Assembly: GCA_964445985.1 (NCBI GenBank)
Contig: CAYUMU010000041.1
Span: 1-55,417 of the forward strand
Direction: 5' to 3'
Length of the DNA: 55,417 nucleotides
DNA from: CAYUMU01 sp964445985
GTDB lineage: Bacteria; Planctomycetota; Planctomycetia; Pirellulales; S012-138
The position numbers and the translations under genes were made by a program. The notes beneath the pieces are model-generated. The model saw only the letters and a program-made list of their open reading frames with translations. It made no database searches and had not been told where the DNA came from. Positions 44,061 through 54,524 of the stretch are shown piece after piece (the stretch's first letter is position 1; each line of letters opens with the position of its first letter).

Positions 44061-44325
44061 CGCGGCCCGCTGGCTATCGGTCGTTCGCGCGTCAAAGAAC
44101 TTCCGCCGCGCATGGCCCCAAGGAACCCATGAAGAATAGCTTTCGGGCATAGTCGCCTTTCGCGGAGCGAAAGCCGACTTTGTTTTTCGTGCAATCCCAA
44201 CAGGCGACTTCATGAGCGCCGCTAGGATAGATGCCGCCGTATCCGCCATGGCGAATATGTTTCAAGACTTTGAAGGAAGCCGGCACGTAGCTCAAAACCT
44301 GCCCACCCTGCGTCAACCCGGCCAT
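44061..44325 (-). pseudogene. IS66-family transposase remnant (deleted and interrupted)
   Basis: Two IS66 segments are fused on the minus strand: the N-terminal-type YVPASFKVLKHIRH and the DDE-domain-type GGYGGIYPSGAHEVACW, so most of the gene between them is deleted. The sequence then breaks at Cys-Trp and resumes in another frame as HARRKFFDARTTDSQRAAH. In intact IS66 proteins CW is followed directly by AHARRKF. The break is caused by a small palindromic insert (44122-44195). The remnant ends at a large inverted repeat. It cannot encode an active transposase. Confidence 0.82.
44117..44200. mobile_element. 74-bp palindromic insert in the IS66 remnant with 5-bp duplication
   Basis: CCCAA occurs at 44117-44121 and 44196-44200, flanking a 74-bp insert. 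Inside it, 44152-44178 is a near-perfect hairpin: GTCGCCTTTCGC, GGA, GCGAAAGCCGAC, with one mismatch. Removing the insert and one CCCAA copy restores the IS66 reading frame (Cys-Trp-Ala-His). Hairpins with CTTTCGC-GGA-GCGAAAG are a dispersed type I associate with planctomycete genomes. Confidence 0.72.
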
Positions 44326-44407
44326 GCACGCCCTCCAAGGATGAACTCGGAAAACGAGCAGACTGCCATTTCAGCAGCCAAGAGAACAGACGCGGTTGGC
44401 GGAACGC

Positions 44408-46900
<2,493 letters not shown>

Positions 46901-47003
46901 GGCGGTGCCCCACAAAGTTCGGAAGAACTGGCCGGTTCGTCGGCCTCCCCCCCCCGTACATTGCAAGGCTCCCCGTCATCCCGACATTGATTCGGAAAAA
47001 GTT

Positions 47004-47618
47004 TTACCCGTCGGCCACACCTGGCCATGCCGCCTGCCACCGGAGTCGGATCAAGTTGAGTTTCCGCTCGATTTTCCGTTCGGTGCAGTCGTGCATCTCG
47101 GCGATTTCGCGGTTGCGGTATCCGAGAAGGCGCAGAACGGCGAACTCACGCAGTTCCGGTTCAAGTTGACTGAGGAGCTCTTCGCAGTGGATGTCAAAAT
47201 CCGCGGATGGCAGAACCGCCGCTTCATCGAGCGGAAGAGGTGAACCGTCGGGCTGGGCGAGTGCATCTTCGCCGACGACTCGCCCGCCGCCGCGCTTCGC
47301 CGCGGCCTCACGTCGGGCTTGCATGCGGGCCTTGTTGGCGGTGATCGCGCCCAGCAGGTTCCAGAGGTCAGCGCGGTTGCCGACGTCGTACTCACCAGCC
47401 CGTACCCGCAGGCAGAACGAAGCGAAGGCGCTCTGGGCGGCATCGTCGGCGTCGGCAACCCGTTGCGGCCGACCCACCAACGTTTTGCGGGCCAGCGCCA
47501 CCAGACGCGGGAAGAACCGCTCCCAGAGAGCCGCGGCCGCCGCGGGGCTGCCCGTGCGAAGTTGGCCGAAGAACTGGGTTACGGAACCACAGTCCGGGGG
47601 TAGTCGTTCGAGTCCCAT
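47004..47618 (-). CDS. ECF-type RNA polymerase sigma factor
   Basis: The 204-aa product has a sigma region 2-like part (WERFFPRLVALARKTLVGRP, then ADADDAAQSAFASFCLRVRA) and a region 4-like helix-turn-helix (LRLLGYRNREIAEMHDCTER followed by KIERKLNLIRLRW). This matches planctomycete ECF groups encoded beside protein kinases, where phosphorylation may control sigma activity. ATG 47618 with GAAGGA upstream is preferred; the longer frame opens with a TTG at 47756. The kinase gene starts 103 bases downstream. Confidence 0.9.
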   Translation of the reverse strand: MGLERLPPDCGSVTQFFGQLRTGSPAAAAALWERFFPRLVALARKTLVGRPQRVADADDAAQSAFASFCLRVRAGEYDVGNRADLWNLLGAITANKARMQARREAAAKRGGGRVVGEDALAQPDGSPLPLDEAAVLPSADFDIHCEELLSQLEPELREFAVLRLLGYRNREIAEMHDCTERKIERKLNLIRLRWQAAWPGVADG

Positions 47619-48020
47619 CGAATCCCATCCTTCGCCGAGTTGCTCCTCGTTCAGGTTGGAAACCGTAAGCAGGTTGGTATCGTGTTCGTCACCCAACGGC
47701 GCATTTCCGCCGACCCCAATCCAAAAATACCGACGATTGCTCGGAAGGGACAGCAACCTGCAAGCAACGTGGTTCGGCTTGCAAGCGATGGAGGTTGGCC
47801 AGGAACCCGAGGGTTGCAGCGGTTTACGTGACCATTATATCAAAACGTCCGACGAAGTCACATTTGGGCGCCACGGGAAGAGCGGCCCAAGCCTGGCGAT
47901 GTTCCCGCGAGATCTCACTTGCGGCGCGCAGTGCGTAAGCAAGCGCGAACCGGCCGTCTCTCGCCCTGGAACTGGGGTGCGTTCGCGGGACAACGAGTCT
48001 GACGAAAGCCACGGCTTGCC
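47619..48020. other. Intergenic region upstream of the ECF sigma gene
   Basis: It must contain the sigma/kinase promoter, but I see no clear sigma70 boxes, as expected if an alternative sigma is used. No gene is supported. The integron cassette ends at its right border. Confidence 0.35.
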
Positions 48021-48108
48021 GGCTAACGGTTGAGCTGAGCGGCGCGCGCGCCGACGTTTGAGCTTGGCACTTTATCCCTCACGCGTCCGCTCGAGCGATT
48101 TGTTAGGT
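48021..48108 (-). other. attC recombination site of an integron gene cassette
   Basis: On the minus strand the 88-nt site begins ACCTAAC (R'', 48108-48102) and ends GTTAGCC (R', 48027-48021). Between them, GCTCGAGCGGACGCG pairs with CGCGCCGCTCAGC except for a bulged C and a bulged A on the 5' side. These are the top-strand counterparts of the extrahelical bases that give attC its polarity. The HNH gene's last codons run into the site, giving the NKSLERT tail often seen at cassette gene ends. Confidence 0.87.
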
Positions 48109-48530
48109 GTCACTCCCAGACCAATAGCCTCTGCGGCGGCATGAATTACTTCACGCATCTTGCGAACACGTTCATTCTTCGCGTCACGACGGCCTTGGAC
48201 TAACGCGCGCACCGCTGCAATTGCGTGCGGTCGGTTCGCGACTGGGTCCACTGCCTCTGCCGGATTCGAGTGGCGCTTCAGGAAGTTGCACGTCTTACAG
48301 GCAAGTGCGTAATTGGATATGTGGTTTAGGCCGTTGCGCGATACGGGAACAATGTGATCAACCTGCCACGCGTCGTAGTCGTCCACCGAGGCAAGCAGAT
48401 TGCGGTCGCAGTACTCACAGTGGAACTTGGCTCTAAGGCCAATCTCAAAGGCCTCGTCACTCCAACCGAGCGAGCGAAGTTCGACGAGGAGTTCATCGCG
48501 CGTCATGGGCTTGCCTCAAGTGACACCTAA
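48027..48530 (-). mobile_element. Solitary integron-type gene cassette (HNH gene + attC)
   Basis: The 5' junction is G|TTAGGT on the minus strand (48531|48530-48525) and the 3' junction is G|TTAGCC (48027|48026). The cassette's own 5' TTAGGT is the complement needed for its R'' ACCTAAC, so the excised circle would have a perfect attC core. No integrase gene and no second cassette are in the window. Confidence 0.82.
48072..48506 (-). CDS. HNH endonuclease carried by an integron cassette
   Basis: The 144-aa product is a small HNH nuclease. Zinc pairs are CEYC (about 30-33) and CKTC (about 70-73). The catalytic core is WQVDHIVPVSRNGLNHISNY with the DH pair and the conserved Asn. Helical basic sequence follows (VQGRRDAKNERVRKMREVIH). 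It acts on DNA; the target is unknown, and defence or recombination roles are possible. The ATG at 48506 lies only 19 bases after the cassette junction, the normal layout for cassette genes. The C-terminus PNKSLERTREG is translated from the attC site. Confidence 0.88.
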   Translation of the reverse strand: MTRDELLVELRSLGWSDEAFEIGLRAKFHCEYCDRNLLASVDDYDAWQVDHIVPVSRNGLNHISNYALACKTCNFLKRHSNPAEAVDPVANRPHAIAAVRALVQGRRDAKNERVRKMREVIHAAAEAIGLGVTPNKSLERTREG

Positions 48531-48555
48531 CTACTGTTTATTCGGAAAGTTTCTT

Positions 48556-48575
48556 AATAACGTGCGCACGTTATT
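48556..48575. promoter_or_regulatory. 20-bp perfect palindrome next to the cassette
   Basis: AATAACGTGCGCACGTTATT is fully self-complementary. It lies 25 bases from the cassette's 5' junction and 160 bases after the DUF4912 gene stop. It has no T-run, so an operator or a structural integration signal is as likely as a terminator. Confidence 0.6.
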
Positions 48576-48734
48576 CAGAATCAAAACCGTCAAAATTCGC
48601 CGGGCTGCAGTGATGGCCCTTGTTTGGCAAAGGGCGCGCAGCCGCGGCGGTCTGGCGATGCTCCACCCGGAAGGCACGCACGGGGTGCGTACCCTACGCA
48701 ATCCTCCATCCAGATGGTACTGCGTGGCGAAGGT

Positions 48735-49991
48735 TTACAGGTCGCTGGAGTCTTTCACCAGCGGCTCCATCACCTTGGTGTTGCGTTCCACGGCGAGCAC
48801 GATGGTCCGCTGTTCCATGCCATCGCTGCTGCAAGCCACGGCGGGGATCACCTGCCGGCAGTTGGGCAGGCGGAATCGCACGGTGAAGGAGCCATCGGCG
48901 CGCAGGTCGACGGGGTCGCCCTGCAGGGTGACGCGGGCGCCGGGCACGGTGTTGCCGTACACGATCAACTCGGCGTCGAGCTCGAAGCCAAACTCTCGCT
49001 GCTTGCGGCTCCCGTTGCCGTTGTTCGCCAACCCCAGCGTGGGCGAGCTCATGGGCCGGCGGAGCCGCTCTTCGAACAGCTCTTGCAGTTCTTCGTTGGC
49101 GCCGTCCGTCGAATAACCGCCGCTCATGGCGTAGATTTTCTCGTAGTTCTGCGCCACATCGGTCCAGTTGTTGTCGATGGCGTCGAGCGTGCCGGCCCGG
49201 GGCGTGCTGACCACGTTGCTGCGGGCCAGCACGAACATGCGCCCGTTTTCCGCCAGATAGCCAATATCGATGCGGTAGCTCTTGGGCGGATCCATCACCG
49301 GCACGTACCAGTTGTTCACGCCGCCGTGAATTTCGATATCGCGGACCACGGTTTCGGCGGCGCTGGCGCCGGTTTGCACTTCAAGCAGTCGCAACACCGG
49401 TCGGGCGGCGTGCCAGTCTTGGCCCATGGCCACCTCGGCGCGCTCCACGCTGCGACGGGTGAGTTGCCAGGTGGCTTGCAGCCAATACGGATCGCGGACG
49501 ATGACGACCAAACGGTCCTTGTTTACCGAAACGTCTTTGCCCGAGATGTCTTTGAGTTGGCTGTGCTGCTGCCGGGCCTGTTGCAAGCGCCGCGAGACAA
49601 CGGCCCGACTCTTGGGCTTGGCCGCTGGCTTCGATTTCGCTTTGGCCTTGGCGGGGCTGGCGGCCCGAATGGTGGAGCGGCTAGCGGGGGCACTTGGCAC
49701 GCTGCGCCGCGACGTGGCGCCGCGGGCGCTTTTGCTGGCGCCCGAGGGCGTTTTGGAGCGGGCGGAAACGCTACGATTGGCGTTGCGGGGAGTCGCTTTG
49801 CCGGCGCGGGTAGAGTTATTGCGAGCGGAATTGCCGCGAGAACTGGGGGCGGTCGCTCCCTTGCGGGAGGCTCCCAGCAGCGCTTTGACCAGTTGGTCCT
49901 TGCGCATGGCGTGCCAACCTGGCACGCCGTGCTCCTTCGCCATCTGCCCTAGTACCTTGAGGGTATATCCCTTGAGCTGCTCAGCGGTCAT
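48735..49991 (-). CDS. DUF4912 protein with SAP/Rho-N-like N-terminus and basic linker
   Basis: The 418-aa product has three parts. Residues 1-45 (LKGYTLKVLGQMAKEHGVPG, then WHAMRKDQLVKALL) look like a Rho-N/SAP nucleic-acid-binding helix pair. Residues 45-145 are Ser/Arg/Lys/Ala-rich and disordered. Residues about 155-290 match DUF4912 (RLVVIVRDPYWLQATWQLTR, VLRLLEVQTG, YRIDIGYLAENGRMFVLARS). The last 90 residues include a strand-rich segment with VYGNTVPGARVTLQGDPVDL, resembling a carboxypeptidase-regulatory-like or Ig-like fold. Function is unknown. It could tether nucleic acid to another partner (inference). Confidence 0.85.
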   Translation of the reverse strand: MTAEQLKGYTLKVLGQMAKEHGVPGWHAMRKDQLVKALLGASRKGATAPSSRGNSARNNSTRAGKATPRNANRSVSARSKTPSGASKSARGATSRRSVPSAPASRSTIRAASPAKAKAKSKPAAKPKSRAVVSRRLQQARQQHSQLKDISGKDVSVNKDRLVVIVRDPYWLQATWQLTRRSVERAEVAMGQDWHAARPVLRLLEVQTGASAAETVVRDIEIHGGVNNWYVPVMDPPKSYRIDIGYLAENGRMFVLARSNVVSTPRAGTLDAIDNNWTDVAQNYEKIYAMSGGYSTDGANEELQELFEERLRRPMSSPTLGLANNGNGSRKQREFGFELDAELIVYGNTVPGARVTLQGDPVDLRADGSFTVRFRLPNCRQVIPAVACSSDGMEQRTIVLAVERNTKVMEPLVKDSSDL

Positions 49992-51366
49992 CGGAAGATG
50001 TTCTCCGGATTGCGGGCCTGCGGCCGGGGCAAATCATGAGTAAACGTCGTCCATGACAGCGCTTTAGTTCCGGCAGGGAATCGTTCCGCCCGCCAGAGAA
50101 GTTCGCGATTCTTCCAACCGCTCGGCCCCGGCTTAGCTGGCGAACCACTCGCGCGCCGCTTGCTATAGCCTAAAGGCTTTACCGTCGCTGGCCCCCTTTT
50201 CCTCCCACGTCATGGGGAAGAGAAAGGTTCAAATTGCAATCTTCAGGCACCGGCAGTCAGTTGGAGGGATGACTTCGTTGTTGCGAATCATCACCGTCGC
50301 CTGAACGCCGGGTACTTCTTTGATTTACAGCCGCTCGATTACAGTGGTGGATGATGTTAGAAATACGCTGCTCGGATCATCAGGAACCTTCGGTTGTGCA
50401 TGCACCCCGAGAGCTTCCAAATAGGCTCAGCGACTTGGGTGGGTAGCTCAACATTTCCAGGGTGTTCAACCCCAGGCGTTTGAACTATTCGCGCTGGCCA
50501 TCCATTTGCCGTGCCGGATAGCACAATCACCGGACAAAACCTGTCTTGCAATCGAACACCCCTCCACCCTCTGAATTCTGTCCCCAATGGAACCCGAATT
50601 CATCTGGCCAGGCTTGCTCGATCCCCCCTTGGCTCTCTTTCCGGTCATTCTGCCAGGCCTGAACGAAGTTTCTTAGCGACTTTGTTTCTTAGCGACTTTT
50701 GGCGAAATTCCATTCCGCTCCGCGTGTCGTTCGCTCCGCACAGGCCCTTGACTGATTTTAACTATTCTTTGGCTGCTGCGAACCCCCCATTGCGGGAAAT
50801 TGGCGGCGGAACGGTTTTCATCAACAAGTTGGATCATAATCGTTCATCCGCCAAAACGCAATCCTTTGGTAGGAGTGTCCGCCAGAGCGCCACCTGCCGA
50901 GGCGTGTGTAAGTCGCTATTTTTGATTGGGTTGCGACTTGCATGCGGCCCGCATTATGCGTGGTTCGCCGGCATCCGGCGGCGTTCCGGCGCCTCCGTTC
51001 GGCCCCTGCCAGCCTTGTAAACACGCCCAAAAAACCTTTCCCCCCGCGGCCAGCGCCCGAGGCTCGGCGCGGTCGCTCAGAACCCTCTGCGGCATCATCA
51101 CGAACGCCGGCCCACCAGAAACCTTGGCGCGCAAAATATTGGTATAACACAGCTTGCGTTGCATCGCCTGACTTCGGGAAAAAAATCACGAATTCTGGCC
51201 CCCGGTGAGTTGACACTGCTCTGCATAGCTGGGTAAGTTTTAGCTTTCCAATGCCGATCCGATTTCCGAGCAGGTTTGCAGGTTACTGATTTTTCACTAA
51301 AGTCGTCTCCAACCAGCAGCTGGTGGCAGGTGTGACTTGCCCCGAGAGCCTCACAGCCCCCACCCC
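49992..51366. other. 1.4-kb gene-free stretch before the ATP synthase operon
   Basis: I see no convincing gene. A 16-bp direct tandem duplication (GTTTCTTAGCGACTTT) is at 50668-50683 and 50684-50699. TTGACA at 51210-51215 is a perfect -35 but has only weak -10 candidates; TATAAC at 51143-51148 is an isolated -10-like hexamer. One of these probably belongs to the atp promoter. CCATGGCC-TT-GGCCATGG overlaps the atpZ start. Confidence 0.45.
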
Positions 51367-51606
51367 ATGGCCTTGGCCATGGAATGGGTCAGCCGCATTT
51401 TGGTGGTTTCGGCCGAGATGGTCGGTCCTGGTTTGCTTGGGCAGTGGCTCGATGATCGTTGGGGGGTCTCCTTCCTCGGGCTGCTCGGATTCGCAATTGG
51501 CATTCCTCTGGGGTTCGTGCATTTGCTGGTGATGACTCGCCAGCAGGGATCCGCCCCTGGTTCGTCCCGCAATAAGTCGTCCTCTGGCGAGAAAGATCAA
51601 TCGTGA
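51367..51606 (+). CDS. atpZ: AtpZ/AtpI-like small membrane protein
   Basis: The 79-aa product has two membrane helices (about 8-25 and 32-52) with the family pattern MVGPGLLGQWLDDRWGVSFL then GLLGFAIGIPLGFVHLL. AtpZ-type proteins are encoded at the head of F-ATPase operons and assist Mg2+ uptake or c-ring assembly together with AtpI. The stop overlaps the next start (GTGA). The Ser/Lys-rich C-terminal tail is disordered. Confidence 0.8.
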   Translation: MALAMEWVSRILVVSAEMVGPGLLGQWLDDRWGVSFLGLLGFAIGIPLGFVHLLVMTRQQGSAPGSSRNKSSSGEKDQS

Positions 51607-52163
51607 CCCCGCCTGGCTCAAGTCCGGCTAAAGTCTCTTTCTGGGGGCTGGGCGCGCGCTTGTTGGTTCTCGTCTTGGCATTGGCGGTCGTCGCGGTTCC
51701 CTTGGGGGCCTGGCGAGCCCAGAGTCATGCCGAAGGTTGGTGGTCGGCCCTGGTGGCCTTTGCCGTGGTGGGGGCCGGTTTTACGGCCTCCCTGGTCATC
51801 ACCTCGCTGGCGCGGGCTACTCCCTACTTCATCCATGCCCAGTTGGGAACCATGATCTTTCGGGTGGGCTTGCCGCTGGGGGTGGGAATGTTTCTGCAAT
51901 CGGAAAAGGGCGGCCTGGCTCAGGCTGGGGTGCTTCCCAATATGATGTTCCTCTATCTGGTGGGCTTGGTCGTGGAAACCTTGCTGGTGCTTCGGCTCGC
52001 CAAGCGGGGCGGCCCAGCGAGTAAGTCTTCGCTGCCTGGCGAATCGGGGTCTGCCGAATCATCGTCCGCCGATCATCGTTCTTCAGGTTCTTCGGAACGC
52101 AACGTGACTCACGAATCGAACGCTCGAATTGCCGCGGATAAGGAGCCTGCATCCCATGGCTGA
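51603..52163 (+). CDS. AtpI-like membrane protein of the ATP synthase operon
   Basis: The 186-aa product has four predicted membrane helices: LGARLLVLVLALAVVAVPLG, LVAFAVVGAGFTASLVITSL, GTMIFRVGLPLGVGMFL and NMMFLYLVGLVVETLLVLRL. Position between atpZ and atpB fits the AtpI/Atp1 slot. The C-terminal 50 residues are Ser-rich and hydrophilic. The GTG start overlaps the atpZ stop by 4 bases and its own end overlaps atpB by 8 bases. Sequence similarity to classical AtpI is weak to the eye. Confidence 0.7.
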   Translation: MTPPGSSPAKVSFWGLGARLLVLVLALAVVAVPLGAWRAQSHAEGWWSALVAFAVVGAGFTASLVITSLARATPYFIHAQLGTMIFRVGLPLGVGMFLQSEKGGLAQAGVLPNMMFLYLVGLVVETLLVLRLAKRGGPASKSSLPGESGSAESSSADHRSSGSSERNVTHESNARIAADKEPASHG

Positions 52164-53106
52164 TCCCCTGCTGCATATTCGCGACAGCTACTACTTCGAA
52201 GTGCCGCAGTTCATGTGGCCTGGCAACTATCAAAGCCTGACCGATATTCCCGCATGGGTTCGCGACGCCTATCACGTCAAAGGCCAGCGGTTTAGTTTGG
52301 ACGAATGGAACGAGGCTTTGGCGGGCAAGATCCTGATCCCCCAGCCTTTTGGTTCGCCCAAGAATCTCTACGAGGCTGGCTCCGGCTTTTGCATCTCCCG
52401 CTTCATGCTCGTGGAGGTGTTCATCGCGCTGGTCTTGATCGCGATTTTTGTACGGGTGGCGAAGAAGATTCAGCGGGGCGACGCGCCTCGCGGCGGCTTC
52501 ACGAACTTCTTTGAGTCGTTCTTGTTTTTCTTGCGAGAAGACGTGGCCAAGCCGGCCATCGGCTCGCACGACGCCGACCGTTTTGTGCCCCTGCTGTGGA
52601 CGATCTTCTTCTTTGTGCTCGGTTGCAACCTGATGGGGCTGGTGCCCTGGGTTGGCAATCCCACCGCCGAGTGGGCCGTGACCTTGACCTTGGCCCTGAT
52701 GACGTTCGCCGTGGTGGTGGGGGCTGGCATTGCCCGGTTTGGGCCGGTGGGCTACTGGCTCAATCAAATTCCCACCATGGACTTGCCCTGGTGGATGGGC
52801 TTTCTCAAGCCCATTATTTGGGTGATTGAAATTTTCGGGCTGCTGATCAAGCACGCCATTCTTAGCATCCGCTTGCTGGCCAACATGGTGGCCGGCCACT
52901 TGGTGTTGTTGGCGGTTCTCGGTTTGATTGTCGCGGCCGGCGAAGCCGCCACGACGACGAACTTTCAATTTGGTGTTGTTGCCGTGGTGGGAGTGCTTGG
53001 CTCCGCCGCGTTTACCATGCTGGAATTGTTCGTTGCGTTTTTGCAAGCGTACATTTTTACCTTCCTGACGGCGCTCTTTATCGGTGCGGCCATTCATCAT
53101 CACTAG
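52156..53106 (+). CDS. atpB: F0F1 ATP synthase subunit a
   Basis: Subunit a forms the proton half-channels against the c-ring. The 316-aa product has five to six membrane helices. The essential Arg is Arg239 in LSIRLLANMVAGHLVLL, and the C-terminal helix has the Gln-containing FLQAYIFTFLTALFIG. The N-terminal 80 residues before the first helix are longer than in E. coli. ATG 52156 overlaps the upstream gene. It is the first classical F0 gene of the operon. Confidence 0.95.
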   Translation: MADPLLHIRDSYYFEVPQFMWPGNYQSLTDIPAWVRDAYHVKGQRFSLDEWNEALAGKILIPQPFGSPKNLYEAGSGFCISRFMLVEVFIALVLIAIFVRVAKKIQRGDAPRGGFTNFFESFLFFLREDVAKPAIGSHDADRFVPLLWTIFFFVLGCNLMGLVPWVGNPTAEWAVTLTLALMTFAVVVGAGIARFGPVGYWLNQIPTMDLPWWMGFLKPIIWVIEIFGLLIKHAILSIRLLANMVAGHLVLLAVLGLIVAAGEAATTTNFQFGVVAVVGVLGSAAFTMLELFVAFLQAYIFTFLTALFIGAAIHHH

Positions 53107-53205
53107 TCGGCTCGGGCCACCCCCTGCTGGTGGCTTGGGTTTGCTGGAGCATGGCGAGTGTTTGTCACTGGGGATCGCCCCCTAATCGCGAGGAGTTTGA
53201 ACCAC

Positions 53206-53565
53206 GTGAACAAGATTTGTCGTTTCGCTGCCCTGGGTTTGATTGCATTGTTCGCGGTTGCCGCGCCCGCTTTCGCGCAGCCGGCCGAAGGCGAGGCGCC
53301 TGCCGCAACGGGTGCGCCGGGTTCAACGGCTGCCGCTGCCAAAGCGCCGCGTCCATTTGAGTTCTCTGGTGCTTTCGGCGCCGCCTTGGTGACGATTGGC
53401 GCCGCCTACGGCATCGGCAAGCTGGCTTCGTCGGCTTTGGAAAGCATGGCCCGCCAGCCTGAGGTTGCCAGTCAGATTCAAACGGCCATGATCATCGCGG
53501 CCGCCCTGATCGAAGGCTTCACGTTCTTTGCGTTGTTCATCTGCATGCAGCAGAACCCGTTCTGA
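53206..53565 (+). CDS. atpE: F0F1 ATP synthase subunit c with N-terminal signal-like extension
   Basis: The 119-aa product is a proteolipid ring subunit. Helix 1 is GAALVTIGAAYGIGKLASSA followed by the loop ARQPE; helix 2 contains the ion-carrying Glu103 in AAALIEGFTFFALF. The residues around the Glu fit proton rather than sodium specificity. The first 24 residues form a signal-peptide-like segment ending AFAQ, followed by an Ala/Pro/Gly linker to residue 50; most c subunits have no such part. I chose GTG 53206, with GAGGAG 10 bases upstream; a TTG at 53197 is an alternative. Confidence 0.92.
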   Translation: MNKICRFAALGLIALFAVAAPAFAQPAEGEAPAATGAPGSTAAAAKAPRPFEFSGAFGAALVTIGAAYGIGKLASSALESMARQPEVASQIQTAMIIAAALIEGFTFFALFICMQQNPF

Positions 53566-53713
53566 CCGTAACGGCGTTTTGCCCCGGGTTCGCGGGAAGA
53601 CCAGGCAAAGGCAGTTGCCGGCTTGCGAGGCATGCTCGCGGCCGGCGGTAGGCGCGTGGCGTTGGATTCAGTCAGACTCGCTCGATGTGGATCGTTTAAC
53701 GTAGGTGGAATTT

Positions 53714-54505
53714 ATGGCTTTGCGTAAAGCAGCCCTGAAATCGAACCCGTGGCGTTTTTTGCCACTGCGATGGATGGTGGGCCTCGTTGTGGTTGCCGCG
53801 GCAAGCAGCGCCTGGTCGCCCATGTTCACGATGCGCGCCTTGGCGGCGGAGGCGGCTCCGGCAAGCGAAGCCGGCGCCGATCAAACCGGAGAAGCTGGTC
53901 ATGACACCGCGGGCGAAAGTGCCGCCGATCATGCCGAGCATGCCGCGGGGCATGGGCACGCCGCTCATTTCCTCCACGAGGGATTGTCCGAGGCCGCCAC
54001 CGATCCCACCAACATCCGCGCCGATCTGGCCGTTTGGACGTTCGCGGTCTTTGTGATCGTGCTGGCCGTGCTCTGGAAGTTTGCCTGGGGGCCAATCGTC
54101 GCCGGGCTGGAGAAACGCGAGCAGCGGATTACCGACAATATCGCCGCCGCCGAGCGGCAAAACCGGCAGGCGGCCGAGCTGCTCAAGGCTTACGAACTGA
54201 AGCTGCAAGCCGCCGCGAACGAAGTCCGCGAAATGCTCGACGAAGCTCGCCGCGACGCCCAGCACACGCAAGCAGAGATCATTGCCAAAGCGCGCGATGA
54301 AGCCGAGGTCGAGCGCCGCAGGGCACTCCGCGATATCGAAACCGCCACCGAGCAGGCGCTCAAACGGGTGGCCGAGCAAAGCGTGAATTTGGCCATCGAC
54401 CTGGCTGGCAAGATCATTCACGCCCAGCTCCAGCCCGAGGATCACAACAATCTGATCCAAGAAGCCGTGGGTAAATTCGTGCAAGCCAAGCACACCGCCA
54501 ATTAA
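53714..54505 (+). CDS. atpF: F0F1 ATP synthase subunit b
   Basis: Subunit b is the peripheral stalk. The 263-aa product has one main membrane helix at about 105-125 (LAVWTFAVFVIVLAVLWKFA), then a long charged coiled coil (GLEKREQRITDNIAAAERQN onward) to the C-terminus. Before it lie a signal-like hydrophobic segment (about 20-45) and an Ala/Glu/His-rich region with many His (HAEHAAGHGHAAHFLHE). This is 100 residues longer than usual. ATG 53714 follows AGGTGG. Confidence 0.92.
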   Translation: MALRKAALKSNPWRFLPLRWMVGLVVVAAASSAWSPMFTMRALAAEAAPASEAGADQTGEAGHDTAGESAADHAEHAAGHGHAAHFLHEGLSEAATDPTNIRADLAVWTFAVFVIVLAVLWKFAWGPIVAGLEKREQRITDNIAAAERQNRQAAELLKAYELKLQAAANEVREMLDEARRDAQHTQAEIIAKARDEAEVERRRALRDIETATEQALKRVAEQSVNLAIDLAGKIIHAQLQPEDHNNLIQEAVGKFVQAKHTAN

Positions 54506-54524
54506 GAACAGGAACGGTTCGTCT

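Noticed and set aside
50511..51020. A 169-codon plus-strand frame in the stretch before the atp operon
   Set aside because: Its composition is random, with no domain, ribosome binding site or hydrophobic pattern.
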